Origin: Xaviernesmea rhizosphaerae
GTDB taxonomy: Bacteria; Pseudomonadota; Alphaproteobacteria; Rhizobiales; Rhizobiaceae
DNA length: 64,000 bases
Direction: 5' to 3'
Assembly: GCF_001938945.1 (NCBI RefSeq)
Contig: NZ_MKIO01000021.1
Span: forward strand, 310,001-374,000
Part shown: piece by piece, positions 1 through 9,728 of the stretch
Numbering within the stretch: position 1 is the stretch's first letter
Layout of the letters: every line of letters begins with the position of its first letter
Notes under the pieces: model-generated
What the model was told of the DNA's origin: nothing
What the model saw: the letters and a program-made list of their open reading frames with translations, nothing else
Databases searched by the model: none
Program-made: the position numbers and the translations under genes

Positions 1-1
1 T

Positions 2-802
2 GGACCCGCCACGGAGCTCTCGGTGCAACTCGGTTTCCTCGTCAAGGGCACGGCGGGGAACGACACGCTCGAAGGCATGGCCGGCCGCGACCAGCTCGAA
101 GGCGGCGATGGCAAGGACACGCTGATCGGCGGCGCCGGCGCGGATGCGCTGATCGGCGGCGCGGGGATCGATATCGCCTCCTACCGCACCGCCGGCAGCG
201 GCGTCACCGTGGATCTGGTCAAGACCGCAGGCAATACCGGCGATGCCGCCGGCGACAGCTTCACCGCGATCGAGGGGCTGGAGGGCTCGAATTTCGACGA
301 TGCCCTCACGGGCTCGGCCGGTGCCAACACGCTGACCGGCCTTGATGGCAATGACAAGCTGTTCGGCCTGGGCGGCAATGACAGCCTCTATGGCGGCAAT
401 GGCAACGACACGATCGACGGCGGCGCGGGCAATGACCGGATCATCGGCGATCTCGGCAAGGACATCCTGACCGGCGGCGCCGGCAAGGACACGTTCTTCT
501 TCCGCAATGTCGCCGATTCCACTACCTCGGCGGCCGGGCGCGACACCATCCTCGATTTCAACGGCAAGGCCGGCGACAAGATCAGCCTCAGCCTGATCGA
601 CGCGGACACCACCCATGCCGGCAACCAGGCCTTCACCTTCATCGGCACCAAGGGCTTCTCCGGCGATGCCGGCGAGCTGCGCTACAAGAAGCTCGGCGGC
701 GACCTCTATGTCTATGCCGACATCAACGGCGACAAGAAGGCTGATTTCTCGCTGCATCTTGATGGGGTGAGCGATCTGCAGAAGGGGTATTTCATTCTGT
801 GA
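2..802 (+). CDS. RTX (haemolysin-type Ca-binding repeat) secreted protein, 3' part
   Basis: The frame is open to the left edge of the window, so only the C-terminal part is present; an internal GTG at 23 is not a convincing start. The first ~150 residues carry glycine/aspartate nonapeptides of the GGxGxDxL type (for example GGAGADALIGGAG and GGNGNDTIDGGAGND) in two blocks separated by a non-repeat stretch. They form calcium-binding beta-rolls in this family. The last ~100 residues (from FFFRNVADSTT on) resemble the serralysin-type M10 C-terminal domain, which carries the type I secretion signal, and the protein ends in hydrophobic YFIL as many RTX proteins do. It is inferred to be exported by a type I system whose genes are not in the window. 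The catalytic or adhesive N-terminal part is outside, so the activity is unknown. Confidence 0.85.
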   Translation, partial: GPATELSVQLGFLVKGTAGNDTLEGMAGRDQLEGGDGKDTLIGGAGADALIGGAGIDIASYRTAGSGVTVDLVKTAGNTGDAAGDSFTAIEGLEGSNFDDALTGSAGANTLTGLDGNDKLFGLGGNDSLYGGNGNDTIDGGAGNDRIIGDLGKDILTGGAGKDTFFFRNVADSTTSAAGRDTILDFNGKAGDKISLSLIDADTTHAGNQAFTFIGTKGFSGDAGELRYKKLGGDLYVYADINGDKKADFSLHLDGVSDLQKGYFIL

Positions 803-1176
803 TGTGACTGACGTCCGCAGGGACGGTGCGAACGCATCGGACCGAATGGCGGCGTTCGAGGGCACCACGCAGATGCTTAAGCGGCGGTGTCCTCGTCATT
901 GCACAGGGTTGGAGAAGAACTGACCCGCACGATGCTCTGATCAAGCTCGACCTCTCCCTTCCGCAATCCTCGAGCTTGTCCCTGAACTCTGCCGACGTCG
1001 ATAAAATCGAACCGCTGCAGATATCAGGGGCAAGCCCGAGCATGGGGACAGAGTGAACAGCTCCCATCGGAGGCCTGTTCGAGCGGACCATCCGAAAATC
1101 GCATCAAAAATGCCGAGCCAACGACGCGCTTACGTCGTCTATTCTGATCAACGGCATCGATGACCAGTCTGACGGC
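803..1176. other. Gene-free stretch between RTX gene and uvrB
   Basis: 374 bases between two convergent genes. Short open frames exist on both strands but lack good ribosome-binding sites and look random. No strong hairpin with a T-run was found. I see no RNA gene or mobile-element end here. Confidence 0.5.
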
Positions 1177-4100
1177 CTACCGCCCAGGCCGCCCGGTCTT
1201 CCCCTTGGTCCGCCCCTTACGCTTCACCTCTGCCGGATCCTCATAAGACCCGACCCCCGTCTTCCCGCGCGCCAGCGGGCGCGGGTCGTCGGTGGCGCGC
1301 TCGGGCTGGCCTTCCATGAGCGGGGAGAAGCGCTTTTTGGTGCTGAGGCTTTCCTCGGGACGTTCGGGCAGGGCGCCGGAGACCGGCTTTTCGGTGCGGC
1401 CGACGGTCATTTCGTCCAGCGTGTTCTTGCGGAACAGCGGGCGGGCCGTGTCCGTGCCGGGGCCCATATCGTCGAGCGAGGGCTTCTGGAACAGGGAGGA
1501 GGAGTTCGCGGCCGAGCCCTTGCCTTCCGGGGCAGAGCTTCCTGCCTTCCCCGTCGTGCCTTCGGCACTCCGCGCCGGGCTTCCTGCTTTCCCGGTCGCG
1601 CCTTCGGCACTCTTCGCCAAGCTTCCTGCCTTCCCTGTCGCGCCTTCGGCGCTCCGCGCCTCTTGTCGGGCGATCGGGTCGTCCATGGTGGCGAGTTCGG
1701 CGGCCTTGAGGCGTTTGATCTCGTCGCGCAGGCGGGCGGCGGTCTCGAAGTCGAGGTCGGCGGCGGCGTTGCGCATCTGCTTTTCCAGCGCTTCCAGATG
1801 GGCGGCGAGGTTGTTGCCGACCATATGGCCGCCCGAGGCATAGCCCTTGCCGGTGGCGCCGGAAATATCGGCGCGGACATGATCGCGCTCATAGACCGAG
1901 TCGAGAATGTCGGAGATCTTGGCCTTCACCGATTCCGGCGTGATGCCGTGTTCGGTGTTGTAGGCCATCTGCTTCTCGCGCCGGCGCGCGGTCTCTTCCA
2001 TGGCGCGGCTCATCGAGCCGGTGATGTTGTCGGCATAGAGGATGACCTTGCCGTCGACATTGCGCGCGGCGCGGCCGATCGTCTGAATAAGCGAGGTTTC
2101 CGAGCGCAGGAAACCTTCCTTGTCGGCATCGAGAATGGCGACGAAGCCGCATTCGGGAATGTCGAGGCCCTCGCGCAGCAGGTTGATGCCGACGAGCACG
2201 TCGAAAGCGCCGAGGCGCAGATCACGGATGATCTCGATGCGCTCCAGCGTGTCGATGTCGGAATGCATGTAGCGCACGCGGATGTTCTGCTCATGCAGAT
2301 ACTCGGTCAGATCCTCCGCCATGCGCTTGGTGAGCACGGTGACGAGGCTGCGATAGCCCTTGGCCGCGGTCTCGCGAATCTCGCCCAGAACGTCGTCCAC
2401 CTGGGTCTTGGCCGAACGCACCTCCACCGGTGGGTCGATCAGGCCGGTCGGGCGGATCACCTGTTCGGCGAAGACGCCGCCGGACTGTTCCAGCTCCCAG
2501 CCGCCCGGCGTAGCCGAGACGGAAACCGTGTCGGGGCGCATGGCGTCCCATTCCTCGAAGCGCAGGGGACGGTTGTCCATGCAGGAGGGCAGGCGGAAGC
2601 CATATTCGGCCAGCGTCGCCTTGCGCCGGAAGTCGCCCCGATACATGCCGCCGATCTGCGGAACGGTGACGTGGCTTTCGTCGATGAACAGCAGGGCATT
2701 GTCCGGAATATATTCGAACAGGGTCGGCGGCGGCTCGCCTGGGCGGCGGCCGGTGAGATAGCGCGAATAGTTTTCGATGCCGGCGCAGGAGCCTGTGGCC
2801 TCCAGCATTTCGATGTCGTAGCGCGTGCGCTGCTCCAGCCGCTGCGCTTCCAGCAGGCGGCCGGCCTTTTCCAGCTCGGCCAGACGCAGCTTCAGTTCTT
2901 CCTTGATCGCCTTGATCGCTCCGTTCAGCGTCGGGCGCGGGGTGACATAGTGCGAATTGGCGTAGATCTTCACCGATTTCAGGTCGCCAGTCTTCTGCCC
3001 GGTCAGCGGATCGAATTCGGTGATCGCATCGATCTCGTCGCCGAACATGGAGATGCGCCAGGCGGCATCCTCCAGGTGGGCGGGGAAGATCTCGATCGTA
3101 TCGCCGCGCACGCGGAAGGAGCCGCGTACGAAGTCCATGTCGCGCCGCTTATATTGCTGTGCCACGAGGTCGGCCAGCAATTGCCGCTGGTCCAGCCGGT
3201 CGCCCACCGCCATCTGGAAGGTCATGGCCGTATAGGTCTCGACCGAACCGATACCGTAGATGCAGGAGACCGAGGCGACGATGATCACATCGTCGCGCTC
3301 CAGGAGCGAGCGGGTGGCGGAGTGGCGCATGCGGTCGATCTGCTCGTTGATCGAGCTTTCCTTCTCGATGAACGTATCCGAGCGCGGCACATAGGCTTCC
3401 GGCTGGTAGTAATCGTAATAGGAGACGAAATATTCGACCGCGTTTTCGGGGAAGAAGTTCTTGAACTCGGAATAGAGCTGCGCCGCCAGCGTCTTGTTCG
3501 GCGCGAGGATCACGGCGGGGCGCTGGGTCTCCTCGATCACCTTGGCCATGGTAAAGGTCTTGCCCGAGCCGGTGACGCCGAGCAGCACCTGGCTGCGCTC
3601 GCCGGATTTCAGGCCCTCGACCAGATCGGCGATCGCGGTCGGCTGGTCGCCGGAGGGCTTGTATTCCGTGACCATGCGGATCGGCACGCCGCCTTCGGAT
3701 TTTTCCGGGCGATGGGGGCGGTGCGGGGTCCAGAGCTTGCCGTCCTTGAACAGGGGATTACCGCTCTCGATCAGTTTCGACAGGGCCTCGACCGTCGCCG
3801 TCACCGCGCTCGGTCCTTCAAGCCCGGCGCTGTCAGGCACGGAGACCGCCTTGCTCTTTCCCGCCTTAGTCTTCGCGCCGAAGCCGAGCGCTTCGGCCTG
3901 CTCCAGCGTCACATCCAGCCCGGCCACGGGGTTGAGGCCGGCGGCGGCACGCGCCTTCGGATCGCTGGAGGACCCCATGGAAGTGCCGCGCGACGATTTG
4001 CCTGGGGACGATTTGCCCGATCCGGCCGTCTTTCCCGCAGCCTTCGCCTTGGTCGGCGCGGCATCGCTCTGCTTCTCCCGCGCGGCGGCCTGCTCCACCT

Positions 4101-4281
4101 GCTTGCGGTGGCGACCGGCGCGGGAGGCGACGTCGTGGCGGGTCTCGATGCTTTCGGCCTCCGCCATGCGCTGCAGCTCCTCCGCCCAGTCGGCAACGTT
4201 GGAGGAGAGCGGTGTCGCGGACTCGAAAGAGGCCTGCGGCGCTTCGCCGAAGCCGTCGGATGTGTTCTTGGATCTGGCCAT
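1177..4281 (-). CDS. uvrB: UvrABC system protein B with long N- and C-terminal extensions
   Basis: UvrB is the helicase-like damage-verification subunit of nucleotide excision repair, loaded by UvrA and then recruiting UvrC. Walker A (GVTGSGKT) lies near residue 235, the beta-hairpin region ([12 protein letters not shown]) follows, the DESH box is near residue 533, and helicase motifs V/VI ([22 protein letters not shown]) follow. A UVR domain ([23 protein letters not shown]) lies at about 827-860. The start chosen gives MARSKNTS; the frame is open 28 codons further upstream but that part is not conserved-looking. At ~1034 aa it far exceeds the usual 660-700: about 185 disordered residues precede the core and about 160 follow it. 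Large UvrBs of this kind are familiar in rhizobia. Inside the tail sits a three-unit repeat, listed separately. Confidence 0.97.
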   Translation of the reverse strand: MARSKNTSDGFGEAPQASFESATPLSSNVADWAEELQRMAEAESIETRHDVASRAGRHRKQVEQAAAREKQSDAAPTKAKAAGKTAGSGKSSPGKSSRGTSMGSSSDPKARAAAGLNPVAGLDVTLEQAEALGFGAKTKAGKSKAVSVPDSAGLEGPSAVTATVEALSKLIESGNPLFKDGKLWTPHRPHRPEKSEGGVPIRMVTEYKPSGDQPTAIADLVEGLKSGERSQVLLGVTGSGKTFTMAKVIEETQRPAVILAPNKTLAAQLYSEFKNFFPENAVEYFVSYYDYYQPEAYVPRSDTFIEKESSINEQIDRMRHSATRSLLERDDVIIVASVSCIYGIGSVETYTAMTFQMAVGDRLDQRQLLADLVAQQYKRRDMDFVRGSFRVRGDTIEIFPAHLEDAAWRISMFGDEIDAITEFDPLTGQKTGDLKSVKIYANSHYVTPRPTLNGAIKAIKEELKLRLAELEKAGRLLEAQRLEQRTRYDIEMLEATGSCAGIENYSRYLTGRRPGEPPPTLFEYIPDNALLFIDESHVTVPQIGGMYRGDFRRKATLAEYGFRLPSCMDNRPLRFEEWDAMRPDTVSVSATPGGWELEQSGGVFAEQVIRPTGLIDPPVEVRSAKTQVDDVLGEIRETAAKGYRSLVTVLTKRMAEDLTEYLHEQNIRVRYMHSDIDTLERIEIIRDLRLGAFDVLVGINLLREGLDIPECGFVAILDADKEGFLRSETSLIQTIGRAARNVDGKVILYADNITGSMSRAMEETARRREKQMAYNTEHGITPESVKAKISDILDSVYERDHVRADISGATGKGYASGGHMVGNNLAAHLEALEKQMRNAAADLDFETAARLRDEIKRLKAAELATMDDPIARQEARSAEGATGKAGSLAKSAEGATGKAGSPARSAEGTTGKAGSSAPEGKGSAANSSSLFQKPSLDDMGPGTDTARPLFRKNTLDEMTVGRTEKPVSGALPERPEESLSTKKRFSPLMEGQPERATDDPRPLARGKTGVGSYEDPAEVKRKGRTKGKTGRPGR
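1538..1663 (-). repeat. Three tandem 42-bp units coding the UvrB tail
   Basis: Three units start at 1538, 1580 and 1622 and encode 14-residue variants of (R/K)SAEG(A/T)TGKAGS. The units differ by several substitutions, mostly at third codon positions, so the duplication is not recent. They sit in the disordered C-terminal extension after the UVR domain. The function is unknown. Confidence 0.85.
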
Positions 4282-4350
4282 GGCGGGAATATGGAGGGAG
4301 TCCGCGGGAAAGAAAAGGGTGCGGCGGAACAAAGGGGGATCGTTTTTAGC

Positions 4351-4391
4351 GCATCGGGCCGACAACCGGTCCCCGGCTTTCGGCCCGATGC
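4351..4391. repeat. Dispersed palindromic repeat, family A copy 1
   Basis: Perfect 11-base arms (GCATCGGGCCG and CGGCCCGATGC) enclose a core with ACCGGT and GGCTTT. The same pattern, with a core of the form GAAAACCGGTxCxCAGyTTTCGG ending in GATGC, recurs at 41520 and 53931. Short palindromes like this are common between rhizobial genes. It lies between uvrB and the MFS gene, both read on the minus strand. Confidence 0.7.
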
Positions 4392-4411
4392 AAAAACAAA
4401 ATCGCGGAGCG

Positions 4412-5665
4412 TCAACCCGTCGTGTCGCGGGCGTGCGGGGCCACGTCGCGGCGGAAGATCAGGAAGGGAATGAGGGCCAGCAGCGCCACGGCGCCATGCA
4501 GCCAGTAGGCGGCGTGGAAGCCGAAGTCCTGCGTCAGCGTGCCGGCGACGATGTTGGAGGAGGAGGCGCCGATGCCCTGCACGGTCATGACGGCGGCCAG
4601 GCCGACATTGAAGCGCCCGGTGCCGGAAAGAATGCGCTCGGCCGCCACGGGGGTGGCGATGCCGATCAGGCCTGCGCCCAGGCCATCGAGAATTTGCACG
4701 GGATAGATCATCCAGAACTGATCGAAGCTGCCGGCAATCGCGCCGCGGATGGGCAAAGCCAGCAGGCCGATGATGAAGATCGAGGCGAGGCCGAAGCGGC
4801 GGATGAGGAAGGGGGCGGCGATCGCCGCGCCGATCATGGTCAGCTGGGATACGCCGGTGATCAGCGCCGTGGTGCGGAAGGGCGTTCCGAGCTCGACTGA
4901 GAATTGCTGCGCCACCAGCCGGCTGATCGGCGCATTGCCGAAATGGAAGACCAGCATGACGACGGCGAGAACGATCAGTCCGCGCGAGCCGACGAGAACG
5001 GAATAACCCGACGGACCTTCCTCGCCCTCGTCATGGCCCAGGCCGCGCGCGACCTTGTGGTCGATCTTGGCAGGGTCGATGGCCAGCGCTGCCGCGACCG
5101 CGCCGATGGCGGTGACGACCATCAGCACAACGATGCCCGAAAGGCCATAAAAGGTTGCGGCGAAATAGACGCCGGCCAGCGAAACGACATTGCCGGCATG
5201 GTTCCAGAACTCGTTGCGCGAGACCTGGTGAGGAAAGGCAGCCTCGCCGACAATGCCGAGCGTCAGGCCCATCAGCGCCGGGCCGATCACCGCGCCGACA
5301 ATGGCGGTAACCGTCTGCCCGCCGACCACGACGACCATGTTCGGCATGGCCAGCGTCCAGAGCGCGGCGGCGGTGACGAGGATGACCGGCACGATCACCA
5401 GCAGGCGCTTACGGGGCGAATTGTCCACCAGCGCGCCGAAAAGCGGGGTGGCCACCATGCCGAGCACACCGCCGAAGGTGGCGATGGTGCCGAGCGCGAA
5501 GGGGGTCCAGCCCTGCGTCGCCAGGAAGGCATCGAGGAAGGGCCCAAGCCCATCGCGCGCATCGGCGAGGAAAAAGTTCAGGAAGGCGAGCGCAACCAGC
5601 GGTGTGGCGACCATGGCGGGCCCCGTCTTGCGGTGAAGGGGAAGAGCGGCAGCATCGTGCGACAT
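4412..5665 (-). CDS. MFS transporter
   Basis: A 417-residue inner-membrane protein with about twelve hydrophobic segments arranged in two halves, the usual size and shape of the major facilitator superfamily. The loop between segments 2 and 3 reads [14 protein letters not shown], a variant of the MFS signature G-x3-D-x2-G-R-R/K. The start at MSHDAAAL is chosen because GAGGAT lies just upstream; the longer open frame upstream is arginine-rich and unlikely. It stands alone and the substrate cannot be told from sequence. Confidence 0.88.
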   Translation of the reverse strand: MSHDAAALPLHRKTGPAMVATPLVALAFLNFFLADARDGLGPFLDAFLATQGWTPFALGTIATFGGVLGMVATPLFGALVDNSPRKRLLVIVPVILVTAAALWTLAMPNMVVVVGGQTVTAIVGAVIGPALMGLTLGIVGEAAFPHQVSRNEFWNHAGNVVSLAGVYFAATFYGLSGIVVLMVVTAIGAVAAALAIDPAKIDHKVARGLGHDEGEEGPSGYSVLVGSRGLIVLAVVMLVFHFGNAPISRLVAQQFSVELGTPFRTTALITGVSQLTMIGAAIAAPFLIRRFGLASIFIIGLLALPIRGAIAGSFDQFWMIYPVQILDGLGAGLIGIATPVAAERILSGTGRFNVGLAAVMTVQGIGASSSNIVAGTLTQDFGFHAAYWLHGAVALLALIPFLIFRRDVAPHARDTTG

Positions 5666-5953
5666 CGGTATCCTCGAAAACGGGGCGACCGATACAACCA
5701 GCCGCAGCGCCGCAGAAAGGCGCCAGCAGGCGGTTAGTTCCGCATCATCTAATATTTTTTCGCAAATGCGTGACCGGGCCGTGAACGGGCGCAAAGGAAG
5801 AGAGCCGGGCAGCCTGCGCCGACGACTGTCCAGCCGCCTTTGCGGCGATTTCAAGCGGCGCAAAGGTGGCAGGATGGACGTCGTCCCCGTGCCGGCATCA
5901 TCTGCGAGGCAAAGGCCCACCTGGGCCGGCCGGCCGAGGATCCCTCTCGGCCG

Positions 5954-6331
5954 TTACTCTGCCGGCAGCGGCTTCGGCTTGCCCTCGTCATCCAGCGCTA
6001 CCATGATGAAGGTGGCTTCGGTCACCTTTTCCAGATCCCGATGGCGCGAGCGCTGGGCCCAGGCCTCGACATGCAGCGTGATGGAGGTGCGCCCCGCGCG
6101 GGTGATCTCGGTATAGATGTTCAGCGTGTCGCCGATCTTCACCGGCAGCTCAAAGGCCATTTCCTTGACCGCCGCGGTGACGACACGCCCGCGCGCCCGC
6201 TCGGCCGCGCGGATGCCACAGGACAAGTCCATCTGTGCCATGACCCAGCCGCCGAAAATATCGCCGGCCGGATTGGCATCGGCGGGCATGGCGAGCGTGC
6301 GCAGGGTGAGTTCGCCGGTGGGCTTGGGCAT
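5954..6331 (-). CDS. Acyl-CoA thioesterase (YciA-like hotdog fold)
   Basis: 125 residues, the size of a single hotdog domain. The stretch PADANPAGDIFGGWVMAQMD matches the YciA/acyl-CoA thioester hydrolase signature (NxxGxIFGGxxMxxMD), with the catalytic Asp after FGGW, and CGIRAAERARGRVVTAAV follows as usual. It hydrolyses short- to medium-chain acyl-CoA in the cytoplasm. The start at MPKPTG is supported by AGGAGA about 8 bases upstream. Confidence 0.93.
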   Translation of the reverse strand: MPKPTGELTLRTLAMPADANPAGDIFGGWVMAQMDLSCGIRAAERARGRVVTAAVKEMAFELPVKIGDTLNIYTEITRAGRTSITLHVEAWAQRSRHRDLEKVTEATFIMVALDDEGKPKPLPAE

Positions 6332-6587
6332 GGGACAGGATCTCCTGATGTTGCTGGTGCGGCGCACAGTAGAGCAAGCCGCAGATGATGGAAAAGCGTT
6401 TTTCAGAGGACGCTTGCAGGCGGCGGGGCATGCCGGAAGTCTTCCTTTGGCCCGAAACCCTGCTTGTGTAAGACTTGATTTACCTTGTTCCTCAATTCTG
6501 GGTCCTTGGAGACCGGCCATCCTGCCTTGGTCTCACAAAGGGCGGATCGTCGGCGCAAGCCTTGCGGCGGCGATCACGGATGGACCC

Positions 6588-7907
6588 ATGCGCTTCGATG
6601 ACACTCCGACGGCTTTTTCCGCTGCCTGCCCCCGGCGCCTGGGGGCGCCTCTCCCGGCCGGGTGCGGCATTCGCGGGCGAGGGCGCTTCCTGCTGCGCAA
6701 GGCCGGCTTTGCGGCGCTGATGGCCGTGCTGTCTGCCTGTACATCGGACGGGCTGGAACTCGAACCCTCCGCCCGGCTCGACCCCGACCGCGCCGCACCG
6801 GCACGCGCCTCCTCGGGGCTTGCCCCTGTGGCCGAGCCGCCGCCGGGACCGGCCGCCGCGCCTCTGGCCGAACCGGAGCCGGACGGCGCGATCGGCCCGG
6901 CCGCCTCGTCCTCCGGCTATCCCGCGCGCCATCACCGGGCGCTTTCTGCGGCATCGTCCGCTTCCTTTCCGTCGGCCTCTGCTTCATCGGCCGCGCCTTC
7001 GGCCGGCGTCGATGTCGATGGCATGCTGGGCGCGCCGGCGGTGAAGGGGCTGGCCGAGGAGGAGGCCGAGCAGATCGCTGAAGGACGCAGCAGCCAGCCC
7101 GTGGTCGATGGCATTGGCGGAGAGGTGCATGCAGTCGCGCCTCGCCGCCTGCCGGAGCCGGAGAGCGGGCCGCCGCCGGCGATCGACCCCGACCTGCCGC
7201 CGCTGCCGCCACGGGCCGGGGCCGCGCGCGCCGAGCGCCGCTCCGATGCCCGGCCTCCGACGCGGGCGGGGGAGGATCAGGTGGCCTTCATTCCCCGGCT
7301 CGTGCCGAAGAGCGATGCGCCGATGTCGCTGCCGGCGCCGCCGGACGGCACGATGCCGGCCGACGAGGTGGCCTGCCGCCGCCAGCTCAAGGCGCTCGGT
7401 GTCACCTATCGCGAGGTGCCGCGCATCACCAATGGGCCGACCTGCGGCATCGAGCATCCGGTGAAGGTCTCCGGCCTCTCCGGCAACATTGCCGTCAGCC
7501 CGGCGGTGACGCTCAACTGCCAGACCAGCGTCGCCTTTGCCTCCTGGGTGAAGAACGAGCTCGCGCCGGCCGCGCGCCTGCGCTACCTCTCCGGCGTGGC
7601 CGTGGTGAAGCCGATGGGAGGCTATTCCTGCCGACCGATGAACAACCGGCGCGGCAATCCCATGTCGGAACACGCCCATGGCAATGCGATCGACATCGGC
7701 ACCTTCATCCTGAAGAGCGGCAAGGAGATCGACGTGCGCAAGCCCGGCTTCTTCGCCTTCCGCGAAAAGGGGCTCTTGAAGGCGGTGCGGGCCGACAGCT
7801 GCAAATATTTCAACACCGTGCTCGGCCCCGGCAGCGATCCGCAGCACAAGGACCACTTCCATTTCGACCTGCGCGACCGCCGCTGCGGCTATCGGCACTG
7901 TGATTAA
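6588..7907 (+). CDS. Extensin-like family lipoprotein/secreted protein
   Basis: About 439 residues. The N-terminal part has a hydrophobic stretch FAALMAVLSAC that looks like a lipoprotein signal (lipobox LSAC), then ~200 residues rich in Pro, Ala, Ser and Arg. The C-terminal ~180 residues form the extensin-like domain of alphaproteobacteria, with conserved cysteines (CRRQL, CGIEHPV, NCQT, YSCRP, DSCKYF, RRCGYR) and the motif HAHGNAIDIGTFIL, whose His/Asp resemble the metal site of LAS/peptidase M15-type folds. This suggests a cell-envelope, possibly peptidoglycan-acting, role. The start is uncertain: 6588 lacks a clear Shine-Dalgarno, and the signal sits unusually far (~45 residues) from it. 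Confidence 0.85.
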   Translation: MRFDDTPTAFSAACPRRLGAPLPAGCGIRGRGRFLLRKAGFAALMAVLSACTSDGLELEPSARLDPDRAAPARASSGLAPVAEPPPGPAAAPLAEPEPDGAIGPAASSSGYPARHHRALSAASSASFPSASASSAAPSAGVDVDGMLGAPAVKGLAEEEAEQIAEGRSSQPVVDGIGGEVHAVAPRRLPEPESGPPPAIDPDLPPLPPRAGAARAERRSDARPPTRAGEDQVAFIPRLVPKSDAPMSLPAPPDGTMPADEVACRRQLKALGVTYREVPRITNGPTCGIEHPVKVSGLSGNIAVSPAVTLNCQTSVAFASWVKNELAPAARLRYLSGVAVVKPMGGYSCRPMNNRRGNPMSEHAHGNAIDIGTFILKSGKEIDVRKPGFFAFREKGLLKAVRADSCKYFNTVLGPGSDPQHKDHFHFDLRDRRCGYRHCD

Positions 7908-8289
7908 GCTGGGCGATTGATCCTTCAGCCTCGTGCCGCGCGGCAGAGGCGCAAAAAAAAGGCCGGCATCATGCCGGCCAAGAGGAACGGGACCTGGCGC
8001 AGAGGGGACTGCCGTCGAGGTCCATGCAGACGAAGCTGGTGTGCGCAGGTTCGTCGCGGGCGACACTGCCCAGCCTCGGTCACCGTTTGATGACGGATCG
8101 GCGACGGCTTGGTGACACACCCTGTGGATGCGCGGTGGAAAGGACTGCCTCAAGCGACGTTGAGGATGTTGTCCCACGGCACGATCGGTTGTGCGCCCTA
8201 TATCGCCGCGAGAGGCTGCTTGACTCTGGGCCTGCCTTTATGGCCGCTGTCGAGATCCGCATCGTCCCGGTGCGCGCAGGGAGAAAGCC
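7908..8289. other. Gene-free stretch with a minus-strand terminator
   Basis: 382 bases between two plus-strand genes. It holds a strong minus-oriented terminator (7953-7979) with no recognisable gene feeding it. The part to its right (7983-8289) has no convincing ORF on either strand, so it may be an RNA gene or the remains of a minus-strand gene. Confidence 0.5.
7953..7979 (-). terminator. Rho-independent terminator, minus strand, no upstream gene
   Basis: On the minus strand the order is GGCCGGC, a 5-base loop, GCCGGCC, then eight T. This is a textbook intrinsic terminator, but no minus-strand gene was found between it and the start of the next plus-strand gene at 8290. Confidence 0.8.
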
Positions 8290-9525
8290 ATGGCATCCTC
8301 GCCCGGATTTGCCGAGCGGATCGCGCTCTATGCGCTGCTGACGGCGCTCACCTCCTTCAGCATCGATGCGCTGTTGCCGGGCCTGCGCCAGCTGGGCGCC
8401 GAGCTGGCGCCCGCTCCGCCGCTCTCCACCCAGCATGTCATCTCGCTCTTCATCTTCGGCATGGTGTTCGGCGAGCTTCTGATCGGCCCGCTCTCGGATG
8501 CGCTGGGTCGCCGGCCGGCGCTGATGATCGGGCTTGGCATCTACGCGTTCGGCAGCGTGATCGCGCTCACCGCGCCTTCGCTGCCCCTGCTCGTTCTCGG
8601 CCGCATCCTTCAGGGGGTCGGCGTGGCCGGGCCGAAGATTGCCACACGGGCGATGATCCGCGACCAGTTCGAGGGCGATGCCATGGCCCGGGTGATGTCG
8701 CTGATGTACACGCTGTTCATTCTGGTGCCGATGCTGGCGCCCACGCTGGCGCAGGGCCTGATTGCGCTCGCCGGCTGGCGCAGCCTGTTCGCCGCCTATC
8801 TCGTGCTGGCGGCGCTCGGCGGCGGCTGGCTGATGCTGCGCCATCCCGAGACCTTGCCTGCCGGCCGGCGGATTGCCTTGCGCCCCGCGCTGATCTGGCG
8901 CAATGGCGGACGCATTCTGGCGCACTTGAGGGTGACGCTGCTGATCGCGGCCACAGGCCTCGTCTTCGGCGCGCAGCTCCTCTATCTCAGCACCGCGCCT
9001 GATCTGTTCTTCGATCTTTACGGCATTGCCGAACGCTTTCCGCTTTATTTCGCCGGGCTGGCGCTGGGCATCGGCCTCGCCACCTTCGTCAACGCCGCGC
9101 TGGTGCGGCGCCTCGGCATGGCTTCGATGGCCAAGGCCGGCTTTGCCGGGCTGATCCTGTCCAGCGCTGCGCTGTTTGCCGCTTCCTGGGCGGGCCATGG
9201 CAGGCCCGCGCTCGTGCTGTTCATGGCGGGGCTGTTCGCGGCCTTCTTTTCCATCGGCATTCTCTTCGGCAATCTCAATGCCTTGGCCATGCGCGCGCTC
9301 GGCCAGATCGCCGGCCTCGGCGCCTCGCTGGTCTCCGCCGGGTCCAGCCTTGTCTCCACGCTCTTTGCCGTGCTGCTCGGCCGGCTTTACGATGGCAGTG
9401 CCTACGGCCTCTCGGCCGGCCTGCTGCTGGCCGGGCTTGGCGGCGCGCTCCTGTTCGCGCTGGCCCTGCGCTGCGATGCGACGCCGGTCGAGCCGGTGAC
9501 CGCAGAGGCAGACAGGTCGCGTTGA
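8290..9525 (+). CDS. Bcr/CflA-type multidrug MFS exporter
   Basis: 411 residues with about twelve membrane segments. The first third matches the Bcr/CflA drug-resistance group of DHA1 transporters: SIDALLPGLRQLGAEL after helix 1, GELLIGPLSDALGRRPAL as the loop 2-3 signature, and GRILQGVGVAGPKIATRAMIRD after helix 4. These proton-driven exporters expel small toxic molecules from the cytoplasm. The ATG at 8290 has GGGAGA upstream. It is monocistronic in appearance; no regulator is adjacent. Confidence 0.92.
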   Translation: MASSPGFAERIALYALLTALTSFSIDALLPGLRQLGAELAPAPPLSTQHVISLFIFGMVFGELLIGPLSDALGRRPALMIGLGIYAFGSVIALTAPSLPLLVLGRILQGVGVAGPKIATRAMIRDQFEGDAMARVMSLMYTLFILVPMLAPTLAQGLIALAGWRSLFAAYLVLAALGGGWLMLRHPETLPAGRRIALRPALIWRNGGRILAHLRVTLLIAATGLVFGAQLLYLSTAPDLFFDLYGIAERFPLYFAGLALGIGLATFVNAALVRRLGMASMAKAGFAGLILSSAALFAASWAGHGRPALVLFMAGLFAAFFSIGILFGNLNALAMRALGQIAGLGASLVSAGSSLVSTLFAVLLGRLYDGSAYGLSAGLLLAGLGGALLFALALRCDATPVEPVTAEADRSR

Positions 9526-9728
9526 GACCTGCCGCTCGAGGCCGCTTGTTCACATCCTCATTCTCAACTACGGACTGAGAGGGGGCGCGTGCTCTCCTGC
9601 TCCAAACTGTGTCCTTGACGTCGGATTGATCCCCGACTTGCGCATTCCGCCAATAGGGTTTCGCAGTAGACGTCATCGCTCGAATGATCTAATTTCGAGA
9701 AATAGACTATTTTAGTAAGCTAAGTATC

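Noticed and set aside
1663..4473. A 936-codon open frame antisense to uvrB
   Set aside because: It mirrors the uvrB codons in GC-rich DNA, has no family-like motif and no plausible start; uvrB on the other strand is unmistakable.
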